Part shown: one piece after another, positions 34,740-42,796 of the stretch
Layout of the letters: the number at the start of each line of letters is the position of its first letter
Numbering within the stretch: the stretch's first letter is position 1
Origin: Rhodobacter sp.
GTDB lineage: Bacteria; Pseudomonadota; Alphaproteobacteria; Rhodobacterales; Rhodobacteraceae
NCBI GenBank assembly: GCA_020250175.1
Contig: JADCEN010000043.1
Location: 46,261-110,260 of the forward strand
DNA length: 64,000 nt
Direction: 5' to 3'
Notes under the pieces: model-generated
The model's input: only the letters and a program-made list of their open reading frames with translations
What the model was told of the DNA's origin: nothing
Database searches by the model: none
Position numbers and translations under genes: made by a program

Positions 34740-35576
34740 ATGCGTCATACCCTTCCCATCGCGCCCCAATTCTATGTGACGGCTCCGCAGGCCTGCCCTT
34801 ACCTTGAGGGGCGGATGGAACGGAAACTGTTCACCGCCCTGCAGGGCGAACATGCGCAACGGCTGAACGACACCCTGTCAAAGCAGGGCTTCCGCCGGTC
34901 GCAGAACGTGCTGTACCGCCCGTCCTGCGCGGAATGTTCGGCCTGCATTTCGGCCAGGATCCGCGTTGACGATTTCGTGCCCTCGCGCACCCAGAGGCGT
35001 GTGATGCGGCGCAACGCGCAACTGGCGCGCCACGCGACAAGTCCCTGGGCGACCGAAGACCAGTACGCGCTGTTTCGCAGCTATCTGGACCAGCGCCATG
35101 CCGACGGCGGCATGGCCGACATGGATATCTTCGAATTTGCCGCGATGATCGAAGAAACGCCGATCCGCAGCCGCGTCATCGAATATGCCCGCCCCAACCG
35201 GCCGCAGGAAAACGGGCGGCATCTGGCCGCCGTCTGCCTGACCGACCTGCTGGATGACGGGTTGAGCATGGTCTATTCGTTTTACGACCCCGGCCTGATG
35301 GATGCCAGTCTGGGCACCTATGTGGTTCTGGACCATATCGCCATCGCGCGTGAGGCCGGGCTGCCCTATGTCTATCTGGGCTATTGGGTGCCGGGCAGCC
35401 GCAAGATGGGCTACAAGGCCAAGTTCAACGCGCTGGAGATCTACAAGGGCGGCCGGTGGCAAAGCATCGGCGACCCGGCCGAACACAAGGCCGAACTGCA
35501 TCCGCTGTCGGTGGACCCGATTGCCGAACAGGTGGCCCGCATCACCCTGCCCCACAGCCGCGCCGGGCGGGAATGA
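34740..35576 (+). CDS. bpt: aspartate/glutamate leucyltransferase (arginyltransferase family)
   Basis: 278-residue Bpt protein, which transfers leucine from Leu-tRNA to proteins with N-terminal Asp or Glu, marking them for ClpS/ClpAP degradation. Motifs: [40 protein letters not shown], and [10 protein letters not shown] near the C-terminus. N-terminal cysteines are kept. ATG at 34740 was chosen by family start [13 protein letters not shown]. It overlaps the next gene by 4 bp. Confidence 0.95.
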   Translation: MRHTLPIAPQFYVTAPQACPYLEGRMERKLFTALQGEHAQRLNDTLSKQGFRRSQNVLYRPSCAECSACISARIRVDDFVPSRTQRRVMRRNAQLARHATSPWATEDQYALFRSYLDQRHADGGMADMDIFEFAAMIEETPIRSRVIEYARPNRPQENGRHLAAVCLTDLLDDGLSMVYSFYDPGLMDASLGTYVVLDHIAIAREAGLPYVYLGYWVPGSRKMGYKAKFNALEIYKGGRWQSIGDPAEHKAELHPLSVDPIAEQVARITLPHSRAGRE

Positions 35577-35959
35577 CCGGCGCACGGCTGGGCGCGCTGG
35601 CGCTGCTGGTGCCCGATTACGATGCGGCGATCTTCTTTTTCGTGTCGGTCATGGGGTTTCGCCTGACGGCGGACATCGATCAGGGGCGCAAGCGCTGGGT
35701 CACGGTGGAACCGCCCGGCGGGGGCGCGGCCCTGGTGCTGGCCAGGGCCGAGGGGCCGGGGCAGTTGGCTGCCGTTGGCAGACAGGCGGGTGACCGGGTA
35801 TTCCTGTTTCTGGAAACGGACGATTTCGCGCGCGACCACGCGCGGATGACGGCGGCAGGCATTTCGTTCGAGGAAGAGCCGCGCCATGAACCCTATGGCA
35901 CAGTGGCGGTCTGGCGTGACCCGTTCGGCAATCGCTGGGACCTGATCGGGCGGCACTGA
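35573..35959 (+). CDS. VOC/glyoxalase family protein
   Basis: 128-residue single VOC domain. Two beta-alpha-beta-beta-beta modules are recognisable: [24 protein letters not shown] and the C-terminal [18 protein letters not shown]. It resembles small glyoxalase/bleomycin-resistance-like proteins; substrate is not known. Its ATG overlaps the bpt stop. It is followed by an antiporter remnant. Confidence 0.88.
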   Translation: MTGARLGALALLVPDYDAAIFFFVSVMGFRLTADIDQGRKRWVTVEPPGGGAALVLARAEGPGQLAAVGRQAGDRVFLFLETDDFARDHARMTAAGISFEEEPRHEPYGTVAVWRDPFGNRWDLIGRH

Positions 35960-36045
35960 CCGGTTGCGCATCTTGTTCGCCGGCAAGGGCTTTTCAACCG
36001 TCACGCTCGTGCAATTCTTGGTTCTCGCGCCGATATGGCAGAGCC

Positions 36046-36319
36046 CCGGAAAAGGGGGGATGATCTTCGCCTGTGTATCGTTTGCGGGCGGCCTTCTGGA
36101 ACTGTTCTTCGGGGGGAAAATCCTGTTCGCGGGGCCAGCAGCATCGCCGGAACCTATCGCATCGCGCCCATGGTGATCGGCCTGACGATCTTGGGCTTCG
36201 GCACCTCCGCCACGGAACTGCTGGTTTCGGTGCTGGCGGCGCTTCTGGGTGGCCTGCCCCGGATTGCGGGCGTGGCCTTGCTGGCGGCCTTTGGCGGCTA
36301 TCCGGCCCAGATGGCGTGA
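36046..36319 (+). pseudogene. calcium/sodium antiporter (CaCA family) remnant
   Basis: Fragment of a YrbG-type Ca2+:Na+ antiporter. One frame reads GLLELFFGGKILFAG; about 36120 the homology moves to another frame, VRGASSIAGTYRIAPMVIGLTILGFGTSATELLVSVLAAL, which carries the GFGTSATE signature of the first alpha-repeat. After LLGGLPRIAG only a short C-terminal hydrophobic piece remains. Full members are about 310 residues, so most of the protein is deleted and it is frameshifted. Not functional. Confidence 0.75.
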
Positions 36320-36453
36320 TGCGACCAGGCCGCGCCGCCGCCCTGGCCCGCAGCAGAGGGGCAGTTTTGCGATTCTTCCGCGGCATGGGCCGATCAGCGT
36401 AATAAAGTTGCGCAGAAAAACGTCACTGCGACAGTTTATACCCGCATTTCCCG

Positions 36454-36482
36454 TTGACGCCCCTGCACGCCCTAACTAAGGT
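36454..36482 (+). promoter_or_regulatory. promoter of the ilvI operon
   Basis: TTGACG (36454-36459) and TAAGGT (36477-36482) with a 17-bp spacer. Transcription would begin near 36490, about 18 nt before the leader-peptide ATG, which fits an attenuated operon. Confidence 0.55.
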
Positions 36483-36507
36483 TCGCCAAAGGTTCAGGGA
36501 GGCAGAC

Positions 36508-36555
36508 ATGCCCGGCGCTGTGGTGATTGTAGAACGAAGGCGCATGGGCCGGTAA
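36508..36555 (+). CDS. ilv operon leader peptide (attenuation)
   Basis: 15-codon leader reading MPGAVVIVERRRMGR with the codon run GTG GTG ATT GTA (Val-Val-Ile-Val). GGGAGG lies 7 nt before the ATG. A terminator hairpin follows 26 nt after its stop. Scarcity of charged valine or isoleucine tRNA would stall ribosomes at the run and favour read-through into ilvI, the classic design of branched-chain amino acid attenuation. Confidence 0.8.
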   Translation: MPGAVVIVERRRMGR

Positions 36556-36580
36556 CGGTTGACCATCAAGGTTCCCGTGC

Positions 36581-36608
36581 GCCCCCGATTGACACCCGGG
36601 GGCTTTTT
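36581..36608 (+). terminator. attenuator terminator upstream of ilvI
   Basis: GCCCCCG, 9-nt loop, CGGGGGC directly followed by TTTTT. A strong intrinsic terminator located between the leader peptide and the first structural gene, 72 bp before the ilvI ATG. The competing antiterminator was not resolved by eye. Confidence 0.8.
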
Positions 36609-36679
36609 GTTGCCTGCCCGCCGACTGACGGAACAAGGGACGCGCCGCCGCAGAAGCGGCCCGAGGATAGGAAAAGACG

Positions 36680-38461
36680 ATGAACAAGGCACATGCGACA
36701 ACCGCAAAAGCGGCGACGATGACCGGCGCAGGGATGGTGGTTCAGGCGCTGAAGGATCAGGGCGTTGAAGTGGTCTTCGGCTATCCCGGCGGGGCGGTGC
36801 TGCCGATCTATGACGAGATTTTCCAGCAGAACGACATCCGCCATGTGCTGGTGCGCCATGAACAGGGCGCGGTCCATATGGCCGAAGGCTATGCCCGGTC
36901 CACCGGCAAGCCGGGTGTGGTCCTTGTCACCTCCGGTCCCGGCGCGACCAATGCCGTGACGGGACTGGTCGATGCGCTGATGGATTCGATCCCGCTGGTG
37001 GTCCTGACGGGGCAGGTTCCCACCTTTATGATCGGCACCGATGGTTTTCAGGAGGCGGATACGGTGGGCATCACCCGGCCCTGCACCAAGCACAACTGGC
37101 TGGTGAAGGATACGGCGAAGCTGAGCGAGACAATTCACCAGGCCTTTCACGTGGCCACGCATGGCCGGCCCGGCCCGGTTCTGGTGGATATTCCCAAGGA
37201 TGTGCAATTCGCAACTGCCGCCTACACGCCGATGGAACAGACCCGCACCGCGCATTACCAGCCGCGCGTGCAGGGCGACCCCGAACAGATCGCCCGCCTG
37301 GTCGAGATGCTGGAAACCGCCGAGCGCCCGGTGTTCTACACCGGCGGTGGTGTGATCAATTCCGGCCCCGCCGCCAGCCGGCTGCTGCGCGAGCTGGTGG
37401 AGGCCACCGGTTTTCCGATTACCTCGACCCTGATGGGGCTGGGCTGCTACCCGGCCTCGGGGAAGGCCTGGCTGGGGATGCTGGGGATGCACGGGCTGTA
37501 TGAGGCCAATCTGGCGATGCATGGCTGTGACGCGATGTTCAACATCGGCGCGCGCTTTGACGACCGGATCACGGGCCGGGTCAAGGATTTCAGCCCGCAT
37601 TCGAAGAAGGCGCATATCGACATCGATCCGTCCTCGATCAACAAGGTGATCCGGGTGGATGTGCCGATCATCGGCGATGTTGCCCATGTGCTGGACAAGG
37701 TGCTGACCCTGTGGAAAGCGCGCGGATCGCGCACGAACAAGGCGGCACTGGCGAAATGGTGGGCGCAGATCGAACAGTGGCGCGCGGTGCGCTGCCTTGA
37801 TTTCGCCCGGTCGGACCGCACGATCAAACCGCAGCACGCGCTGCAGCGGCTGGAAGCGCTGACCAAGGGGATGGACCGCTACATCACCACCGAAGTGGGC
37901 CAGCACCAGATGTGGGCGGCGCAATATCTGGGGTTTGAAGAGCCGAACCGCTGGATGACCAGCGGCGGCCTTGGCACCATGGGTTACGGCCTGCCCGCCA
38001 GCATCGGCGTGCAGATTGCCCATCCCGAGGCGCTGGTGATCAATGTGGCGGGCGAGGCAAGCTGGCTGATGAACATGCAGGAAATGGGCACGGCGATGCA
38101 GTTCCGCGCGCCGGTCAAGCAGTTCATCCTGAACAACGAACGCCTTGGCATGGTGCGCCAGTGGCAGGAATTGTTGCATGGCGAGCGCTATTCGCAAAGC
38201 TGGTCGGAATCGCTGCCCGATTTCGTGAAGCTTGCCGAAGCCTTCGGCTGCAAGGGCATCCGCTGTTCCGACCCCGCCGACCTGGACGAGGCGATCATGG
38301 ACATGCTGCGCTATGACGGCCCGGTGATTTTCGACTGCCTGGTGGAAAAGCACGAGAACTGCTTCCCGATGATCCCGTCGGGCAAGGCGCATAATGAGAT
38401 GATGCTGGGCGATGCGGATACCAGAGGGGCGATCGGGGCGAAGGGGGCCGTGCTGGTTTAG
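36680..38461 (+). CDS. ilvI: acetolactate synthase large (catalytic) subunit
   Basis: 593-residue thiamine-diphosphate enzyme for the first common step of valine, leucine and isoleucine synthesis. Motifs: VFGYPGGAVLPIYDEI, VRHEQGAVHMAEGYARSTG with the catalytic Glu, VTSGPGATNAVTGL, and the TPP/Mg motif near GEASWLMNMQE. The usual GDG of that motif reads GEA (INVAGEASW), as some alphaproteobacterial copies do. AGGAAAAG precedes the ATG. The regulatory subunit gene ilvH should follow but is displaced by 2.5 kb of inserted genes. Confidence 0.97.
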   Translation: MNKAHATTAKAATMTGAGMVVQALKDQGVEVVFGYPGGAVLPIYDEIFQQNDIRHVLVRHEQGAVHMAEGYARSTGKPGVVLVTSGPGATNAVTGLVDALMDSIPLVVLTGQVPTFMIGTDGFQEADTVGITRPCTKHNWLVKDTAKLSETIHQAFHVATHGRPGPVLVDIPKDVQFATAAYTPMEQTRTAHYQPRVQGDPEQIARLVEMLETAERPVFYTGGGVINSGPAASRLLRELVEATGFPITSTLMGLGCYPASGKAWLGMLGMHGLYEANLAMHGCDAMFNIGARFDDRITGRVKDFSPHSKKAHIDIDPSSINKVIRVDVPIIGDVAHVLDKVLTLWKARGSRTNKAALAKWWAQIEQWRAVRCLDFARSDRTIKPQHALQRLEALTKGMDRYITTEVGQHQMWAAQYLGFEEPNRWMTSGGLGTMGYGLPASIGVQIAHPEALVINVAGEASWLMNMQEMGTAMQFRAPVKQFILNNERLGMVRQWQELLHGERYSQSWSESLPDFVKLAEAFGCKGIRCSDPADLDEAIMDMLRYDGPVIFDCLVEKHENCFPMIPSGKAHNEMMLGDADTRGAIGAKGAVLV

Positions 38462-38467
38462 CAAAAC

Positions 38468-39613
38468 ATGCACATTACGGGGATTGAACTTAAGAACTGG
38501 CGAAACTTCAAGTCGGCTTCAGTGGCGATACAAACAGACGTCGTCTATCTTGTCGGGCCCAACGCATCGGGTAAATCTAACTTTCTTGACGCACTTCGCT
38601 TCGTGCGGGATATCGCTAAACCAATTGGGGGTGGGCTGCAAACGGCGCTGAAAGAGCGTGGGGGCTTTTCCAAGGTCCGCTGCCTGCATTCACGCGGCAA
38701 CCGGGCCGGTGGGGGAACTGATCTGATGGTGAAGCTGTCACTTCAAGACAACGATACCTCATGGGTCTATGACTTAGGGATAAACCTTCCAATAGTCGGC
38801 AGACGAGACGTTCCACAAGTTGTTCGGGAGAAGGTCGTCAGGGACGGAGTTGAAATTCTTGATCGCCCCAAGAAGGAAGTGGTTGAAGACCCGGAGCAAT
38901 TGGCGGTTACCTATCTGGAGCAAGCGGCTCAAAATGGTGAATTCCGGCCACTTGCCACATTCTTCGCGGCCATTACTTACGTGCATCTTGTCCCTCAGTT
39001 AGTGAAGTTTGGCGAACGTATTTCTGGCCATTTACTGCCCGATGACCCTTTCGGACAGGCTTTCATGAAGCGAATCGCAGATACCGCCAACAGGACCAGA
39101 GAGGCTCGGCTCAAGAAAATCTCCGATGCCCTGAAGGGGATCGTTCCCGGCCTGGACGGACTTGCGTTTGAAAAGGACGGCGAGGGGCGTCCGCACATAG
39201 AGATGCGCTACCAGACTTATCGCCCGCATGCAGCCCGGCAACTTGAGGATCAGCTTTCTGACGGAACGCTGCGTCTGATAGCCTTGCTCTGGCTTCTTCA
39301 AGAGAAACACATCGCACCCCTCTTGCTTGAAGAACCGGAATTGAGCTTGAACGAGGAAATCGTGCGAAAACTGCACCGAATCTTCGACAAAATCAGCAGA
39401 CGGGCAAATAATCAACTCTTCGTCACAACACATAGCTACGCTTTGCTGTCCAACCCTGGCATCGCTGGGGAAAGCATATTCAAGGTGGAACCGAGCAACG
39501 ACGGATCTCGGATTATCGGACCCACTGAAGCCGAGATGAATGCAATAAAGAATGGCTTCCCGCCCGCTGATGTCGTCTTGAGCAAAGAGCCCCAGCTGGC
39601 ATTTGATATTTGA
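38468..39613 (+). CDS. AAA family ATPase (ABC/OLD-like, AAA_21), probable defence ATPase
   Basis: 381-residue SMC/ABC-class ATPase. Walker A is VGPNASGKSN (near residues 29-38) after the typical ELKNWRNFKSASV start; signature-like QLSDGTLRLIALLWLL and Walker B LLLEEPELSLN with FVTTHSYALL complete the site. A helical insertion lies between. Such proteins pair with TOPRIM or other nucleases in anti-phage systems such as PARIS, AbiL and OLD-type modules. Base composition is lower in GC than ilvI. It starts 6 bp after the ilvI stop with no clear ribosome binding site, and its stop overlaps the next gene by 4 bp. Confidence 0.85.
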   Translation: MHITGIELKNWRNFKSASVAIQTDVVYLVGPNASGKSNFLDALRFVRDIAKPIGGGLQTALKERGGFSKVRCLHSRGNRAGGGTDLMVKLSLQDNDTSWVYDLGINLPIVGRRDVPQVVREKVVRDGVEILDRPKKEVVEDPEQLAVTYLEQAAQNGEFRPLATFFAAITYVHLVPQLVKFGERISGHLLPDDPFGQAFMKRIADTANRTREARLKKISDALKGIVPGLDGLAFEKDGEGRPHIEMRYQTYRPHAARQLEDQLSDGTLRLIALLWLLQEKHIAPLLLEEPELSLNEEIVRKLHRIFDKISRRANNQLFVTTHSYALLSNPGIAGESIFKVEPSNDGSRIIGPTEAEMNAIKNGFPPADVVLSKEPQLAFDI

Positions 39614-40227
39614 TGGCATCGCCTGTTATTGCATTCAGTGGGGAAGATGAGCTTTCTGAAGCATTGGCGCGTCGTTGCGTGGCTCACACGTTGCCGGAAA
39701 CTGATTTTCTCTCCTGGCGTCCCGCTCAAGGCGGCAAGGAAGCTGTGAAGAACAAGTTTCCAGCTTATCTCCGGAGCGCGGCTGCATATCGCTTCCTCGT
39801 AATGCTCGATCTCGATAACACTGCTTGCCCGCCCTCGCTGCGCGCTCAGCTTCTCGATAAGGCGCATATTGAGGACCTGCCACGAAATCTGCTACTCGTT
39901 ATTGTGAAGCGTGAAGCAGAGTCTTGGGTCTTGGGTGACAGAGATCGCCTCGCAGATTTCTTTGGTGTTGATGCCGCGCGGGTTCCCTTGCAACCAGAGG
40001 ACCTTGCCGACCCGAAAGCCGTGCTTGTGCATATCGCACGGCGAAGCGTCGCCTATCGCAGAGATTTTTGTCCGAAGCAGGGGACGAGTTCGAAGGTGGG
40101 CGTCGGATACAATGATATCCTGAAAGACTTCGTTCGAAACCATTGGCGCCCGGATGTGGCAGCGAATTCCTGTGCGACCCTGCGCCGAACCCTGGAGCGT
40201 CTGCAAAACATGAATGGAGTAGTCTGA
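39610..40227 (+). CDS. TOPRIM-like (DUF4276-like) partner of the AAA ATPase
   Basis: 205-residue protein. IAFSGEDELSEALARRC near the start has the acidic residue expected for a TOPRIM-type fold, and FLVMLDLDN supplies a DxD motif; LLVIVKREAESWVLGDRDRLADF is typical of DUF4276-like partners. In PARIS the effector AriB and in AbiL the second protein also have TOPRIM-like folds next to an ATPase. It overlaps the ATPase gene (ATGA), so the two are one functional unit. Nuclease activity is inferred, not shown. GC content is lower than in the ilv genes. Confidence 0.7.
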   Translation: MMASPVIAFSGEDELSEALARRCVAHTLPETDFLSWRPAQGGKEAVKNKFPAYLRSAAAYRFLVMLDLDNTACPPSLRAQLLDKAHIEDLPRNLLLVIVKREAESWVLGDRDRLADFFGVDAARVPLQPEDLADPKAVLVHIARRSVAYRRDFCPKQGTSSKVGVGYNDILKDFVRNHWRPDVAANSCATLRRTLERLQNMNGVV

Positions 40228-40363
40228 TGTCCGCTTCAACATTGAGAATGACTCGTCGAGCCATTCCATCTATGGCCTGTGCGACCCACATGCGCCAGTG
40301 CCGGAAAACGCATGAGCTGGCGGCACCGGATCAGAGTTGAAACGGTTTGGATTCGCCACCATA

Positions 40364-40663
40364 ATGGACGAAGAGTTTGAGTACGATCCGGTCAAGAGTG
40401 CCTCCAATCAAGACAAGCATGGGATCGACTTCGCAGAGGCGCAGATGTTGTGGACGGTTGATGGCTGGGAACAGCCATCGCCGTTTCTGAGCGAGCCGCG
40501 AGTGCAGCGCACGGCCCTGATCGAAGGCAGGCTTTGGACCGCTGTGTTTACCGTGCGTGGGCACCGCATTCGGCTGATATCCGTGCGCCGCGCCCGAAAA
40601 GATGAGGTGGAGACCTATGAACGATCAATCGCAGAAAACCCCGGAACGGGTCTGGAGTCATGA
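40364..40663 (+). CDS. brnT: BrnT family toxin
   Basis: 99-residue RelE-fold RNase toxin. The family pattern FEYDPVKSASNQDKHGIDFAEAQ at the start, the central FLSEPRVQRTALIEGRLWTAVF and the terminal IRLISVRRARKDEVETYE are all present. BrnT cleaves mRNA when released from BrnA. ATG at 40364 was chosen; a TTG at 40337 adds nine residues. The antitoxin gene overlaps its 3' end, the standard toxin-first order of this module. Confidence 0.93.
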   Translation: MDEEFEYDPVKSASNQDKHGIDFAEAQMLWTVDGWEQPSPFLSEPRVQRTALIEGRLWTAVFTVRGHRIRLISVRRARKDEVETYERSIAENPGTGLES

Positions 40664-40931
40664 CGGGACGAAGTCGATCACGGTCGAAGAGTTTGACAAG
40701 CTGTTCGATGACGGAAGCGACGATATCGAGGATTTTCTTGACCGATCAAAGGGCAAGCTGGTGCCGCCCGCCTTCAGGCGCGTCAATGTCGATTTCCCTC
40801 CACCCATGGTTCGCGCCCTCGACGCTGTTGCTTCTGCACGCGGTGTCACCCGGCAGGCGCTGATCAAGATGTGGCTGGCCGACAAACTCGATGAACACGC
40901 CCGCCGCACGGCGCGCGATGCGGCAGAATAA
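40617..40931 (+). CDS. brnA: BrnA family antitoxin
   Basis: 104-residue antitoxin with a disordered acidic N-terminus (toxin-binding) and a ribbon-helix-helix DNA-binding C-terminus: RVNVDFPPPMVRALDAVASARGVTRQALIKMWLADKL. BrnA dimers neutralise BrnT and autorepress the operon. GAGGTGGAGACC precedes the ATG, which overlaps brnT by 47 bp. ilvH begins 9 bp after its stop, so the antitoxin gene lies directly against the displaced biosynthetic gene. Confidence 0.93.
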   Translation: MNDQSQKTPERVWSHDGTKSITVEEFDKLFDDGSDDIEDFLDRSKGKLVPPAFRRVNVDFPPPMVRALDAVASARGVTRQALIKMWLADKLDEHARRTARDAAE

Positions 40932-40940
40932 GGAACGCCC

Positions 40941-41501
40941 ATGCCCCCCCTGAACATCAAGAAAGGCTCCAGCAGCCATTCCGCCTATGACCTGCGCGAC
41001 CCGAATGCGCCGGTGAGCGAGACGCATACGCTGGCGGTGCTGGTGGATAATGAAAGCGGCGTGCTGGCGCGGGTGATCGGGCTGTTTTCGGGGCGCGGCT
41101 ACAACATCGAAAGCCTGACGGTGGCCGAGGTGGACCACCAGGGGCACCGCAGCCGGATCACGGTTGTCACCACCGGAACCCCGCAGGTGATCGACCAGAT
41201 CAAGGCGCAACTGGCCCGCATGGTGCCGGTGCACGAGGTGCATGACCTGACGGTCGAAGGCCCCTCGGTTCAGCGGGAACTGGCGCTGTTCAAGGTGGCA
41301 GGGCGCGGCGAGCAACGGATCGAAGCGCTGCGGCTGGCTGAGATTTTCCGTGCCAATGTGGTGGATTCCACGCTGGAAAGCTTTGTCTTCGAGATGACCG
41401 GCACACCGGAAAAGATCGATGCCTTTGCCGAGCTGATGCGCCCCCTGGGCCTGCGCGAAATCGCGCGCACCGGTGTTGCGGCCCTGGCGCGGGGAGCTTA
41501 G
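40941..41501 (+). CDS. ilvH: acetolactate synthase small (regulatory) subunit
   Basis: 186-residue subunit with an N-terminal ACT domain (TLAVLVDNESGVLARVIGLFSGRGYNIESLTVAEV) that binds valine for feedback inhibition and a C-terminal domain (ELALFKVAGRGEQRIEALRLAEIF). It activates IlvI. Normal length. It follows brnA by 9 bp with an AGGAACG site, and its stop overlaps that of the convergent crotonase gene. Confidence 0.96.
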   Translation: MPPLNIKKGSSSHSAYDLRDPNAPVSETHTLAVLVDNESGVLARVIGLFSGRGYNIESLTVAEVDHQGHRSRITVVTTGTPQVIDQIKAQLARMVPVHEVHDLTVEGPSVQRELALFKVAGRGEQRIEALRLAEIFRANVVDSTLESFVFEMTGTPEKIDAFAELMRPLGLREIARTGVAALARGA

Positions 41502-42271
41502 GCGCCGGTGAAGCGGGCCGGGCGCTTTTCAAGGAAGGCCGCCACACCTTCGCTGAAATCCTGGCTGCGCCCGCAGGTGCCCTGCAGCTGCGCCTCCAGC
41601 GCAAGCTGGGCGTCAAAGCTGTTGCCGGGGCTGGCCCGCAGCGCCTGCTTCAGCGCGGCATAGGCGACAGTGGGGCCTGTTGCAAGCGACATCGCCCGCG
41701 CCTGCCACTGTGCGGCGAACTCTGCATCGGGCACCGCTTCGTAGATCATGCCCCAGTCGGCAGCCTGGCGCGCGCCGATCCGGTCGGCAAACAGCATCGC
41801 GCCCATTGCCCGGGCCGTGCCGATCTGGCGCGGCAGCGTCCAGGTGCCGCCCGCATCGGGGATCAGGCCGATCCGGGTGAAGGCCTGGATGAAGCTGGCG
41901 CTTTCGGCGGCGATCACCACGTCGCAGGCCAGCGCCAGATTGGCCCCAGCCCCGGCGGCGGTCCCATTCACGGCAGCCAGCGTGGGAATGGGACAATCCC
42001 GCAGCAGGTGCAGCAGCGGCTCATACTCGTCACGCAGGATGGCTTCCAGATCAAGGTCGGCAACGGGGCTGTCCGACAGGTCCTGCCCCGAGCAGAAGGC
42101 ACGGCCTGCCCCGGTCAGAACCAGCGCCCTGGCAGACCCGATGGCCGTGCGGATCGCCGTCCGCAGTGCGGCGCGCAGGGTGGCGTTCAGGGCATTCATC
42201 ACCTCGGGGCGGTTGAGGGTGATCACGGCAAGGCCACCGCTTTGGGAAACGAGAAGGGTCTGACAGGTCAT
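41498..42271 (-). CDS. enoyl-CoA hydratase/isomerase family protein (PaaG-like)
   Basis: 257-residue crotonase. CoA-binding and oxyanion segments AFCSGQDLSD and NGTAAGAGANLALACDVVIA are present, followed by IPDAGGTWTLPRQIG, where the Asp-Ala-Gly pattern (DAGGTW) is characteristic of PaaG-type isomerases of 2-(1,2-epoxy)phenylacetyl-CoA rather than simple hydratases. No other paa gene is nearby, so the substrate remains open. Start MTCQTLLV chosen from the ribosome binding region and family start. Confidence 0.85.
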   Translation of the reverse strand: MTCQTLLVSQSGGLAVITLNRPEVMNALNATLRAALRTAIRTAIGSARALVLTGAGRAFCSGQDLSDSPVADLDLEAILRDEYEPLLHLLRDCPIPTLAAVNGTAAGAGANLALACDVVIAAESASFIQAFTRIGLIPDAGGTWTLPRQIGTARAMGAMLFADRIGARQAADWGMIYEAVPDAEFAAQWQARAMSLATGPTVAYAALKQALRASPGNSFDAQLALEAQLQGTCGRSQDFSEGVAAFLEKRPARFTGA

Positions 42272-42337
42272 GCGCGGCCCCTTGAATGGTTCGGGAGTTC
42301 TGAACAACGCGGCGGAAATGCCCGGCGCAACGGTGCG

Positions 42338-42796
42338 TCACTGCTTCAATATGTCGGCCAGCCGCCGGGATTCGTCCTCGGTCAGCGCCACGGCCCCCGG
42401 CGCGTCGCCGCGGCTGCGGCGGCGCAGGTACAGCGCCGCAATCAGCCCGCCCGCACCCAGCATCGCCGGGCCGGCCAGCCACAGAAGCAGGTTTGATCCG
42501 CCGGTGGTGGGGTTCAACAGCACATATTCGCCGTAACGGGCCACGATGAAGGCCACCGCCTCGTCATCGCTGTCGCCTGCCACCAGCCGCTCGCGCAACA
42601 CCAGCCGCAGGTCACGCGCCACATCGGCATGCGATTCGTCGATGCTTTCATTGCGGCAGACAGGGCAGCGCAGCCCCTGGGACAGCGCACGCGCCCGCGC
42701 CTCGAGCGCCGGGTCCGGCAAGATTTCGTCCAGCTGCACCGCGCCGGCCGGAGCGGCCGCCAGCAGCACCAGCGCCAGCAGACCGGCGCGGATCAT
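42338..42796 (-). CDS. ccmH: cytochrome c-type biogenesis protein CcmH
   Basis: 152-residue protein with signal peptide (about 19 residues, ending PAGAV), the redox motif C44PVC47 in GLRCPVCRNESIDES, and a C-terminal membrane anchor (LLLWLAGPAMLGAGGLIAAL). It keeps apocytochrome cysteines reduced for haem attachment in System I. It overlaps the ccmF gene by 4 bp. It is of the short type, without the fused TPR (CcmI) part. Confidence 0.94.
   Translation of the reverse strand: MIRAGLLALVLLAAAPAGAVQLDEILPDPALEARARALSQGLRCPVCRNESIDESHADVARDLRLVLRERLVAGDSDDEAVAFIVARYGEYVLLNPTTGGSNLLLWLAGPAMLGAGGLIAALYLRRRSRGDAPGAVALTEDESRRLADILKQ

Noticed and set aside
40227..40340. 37-codon frame between the TOPRIM-like gene and brnT
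   Set aside because: Overlaps the upstream stop but shows no recognisable motif or clear ribosome binding site; could be chance.
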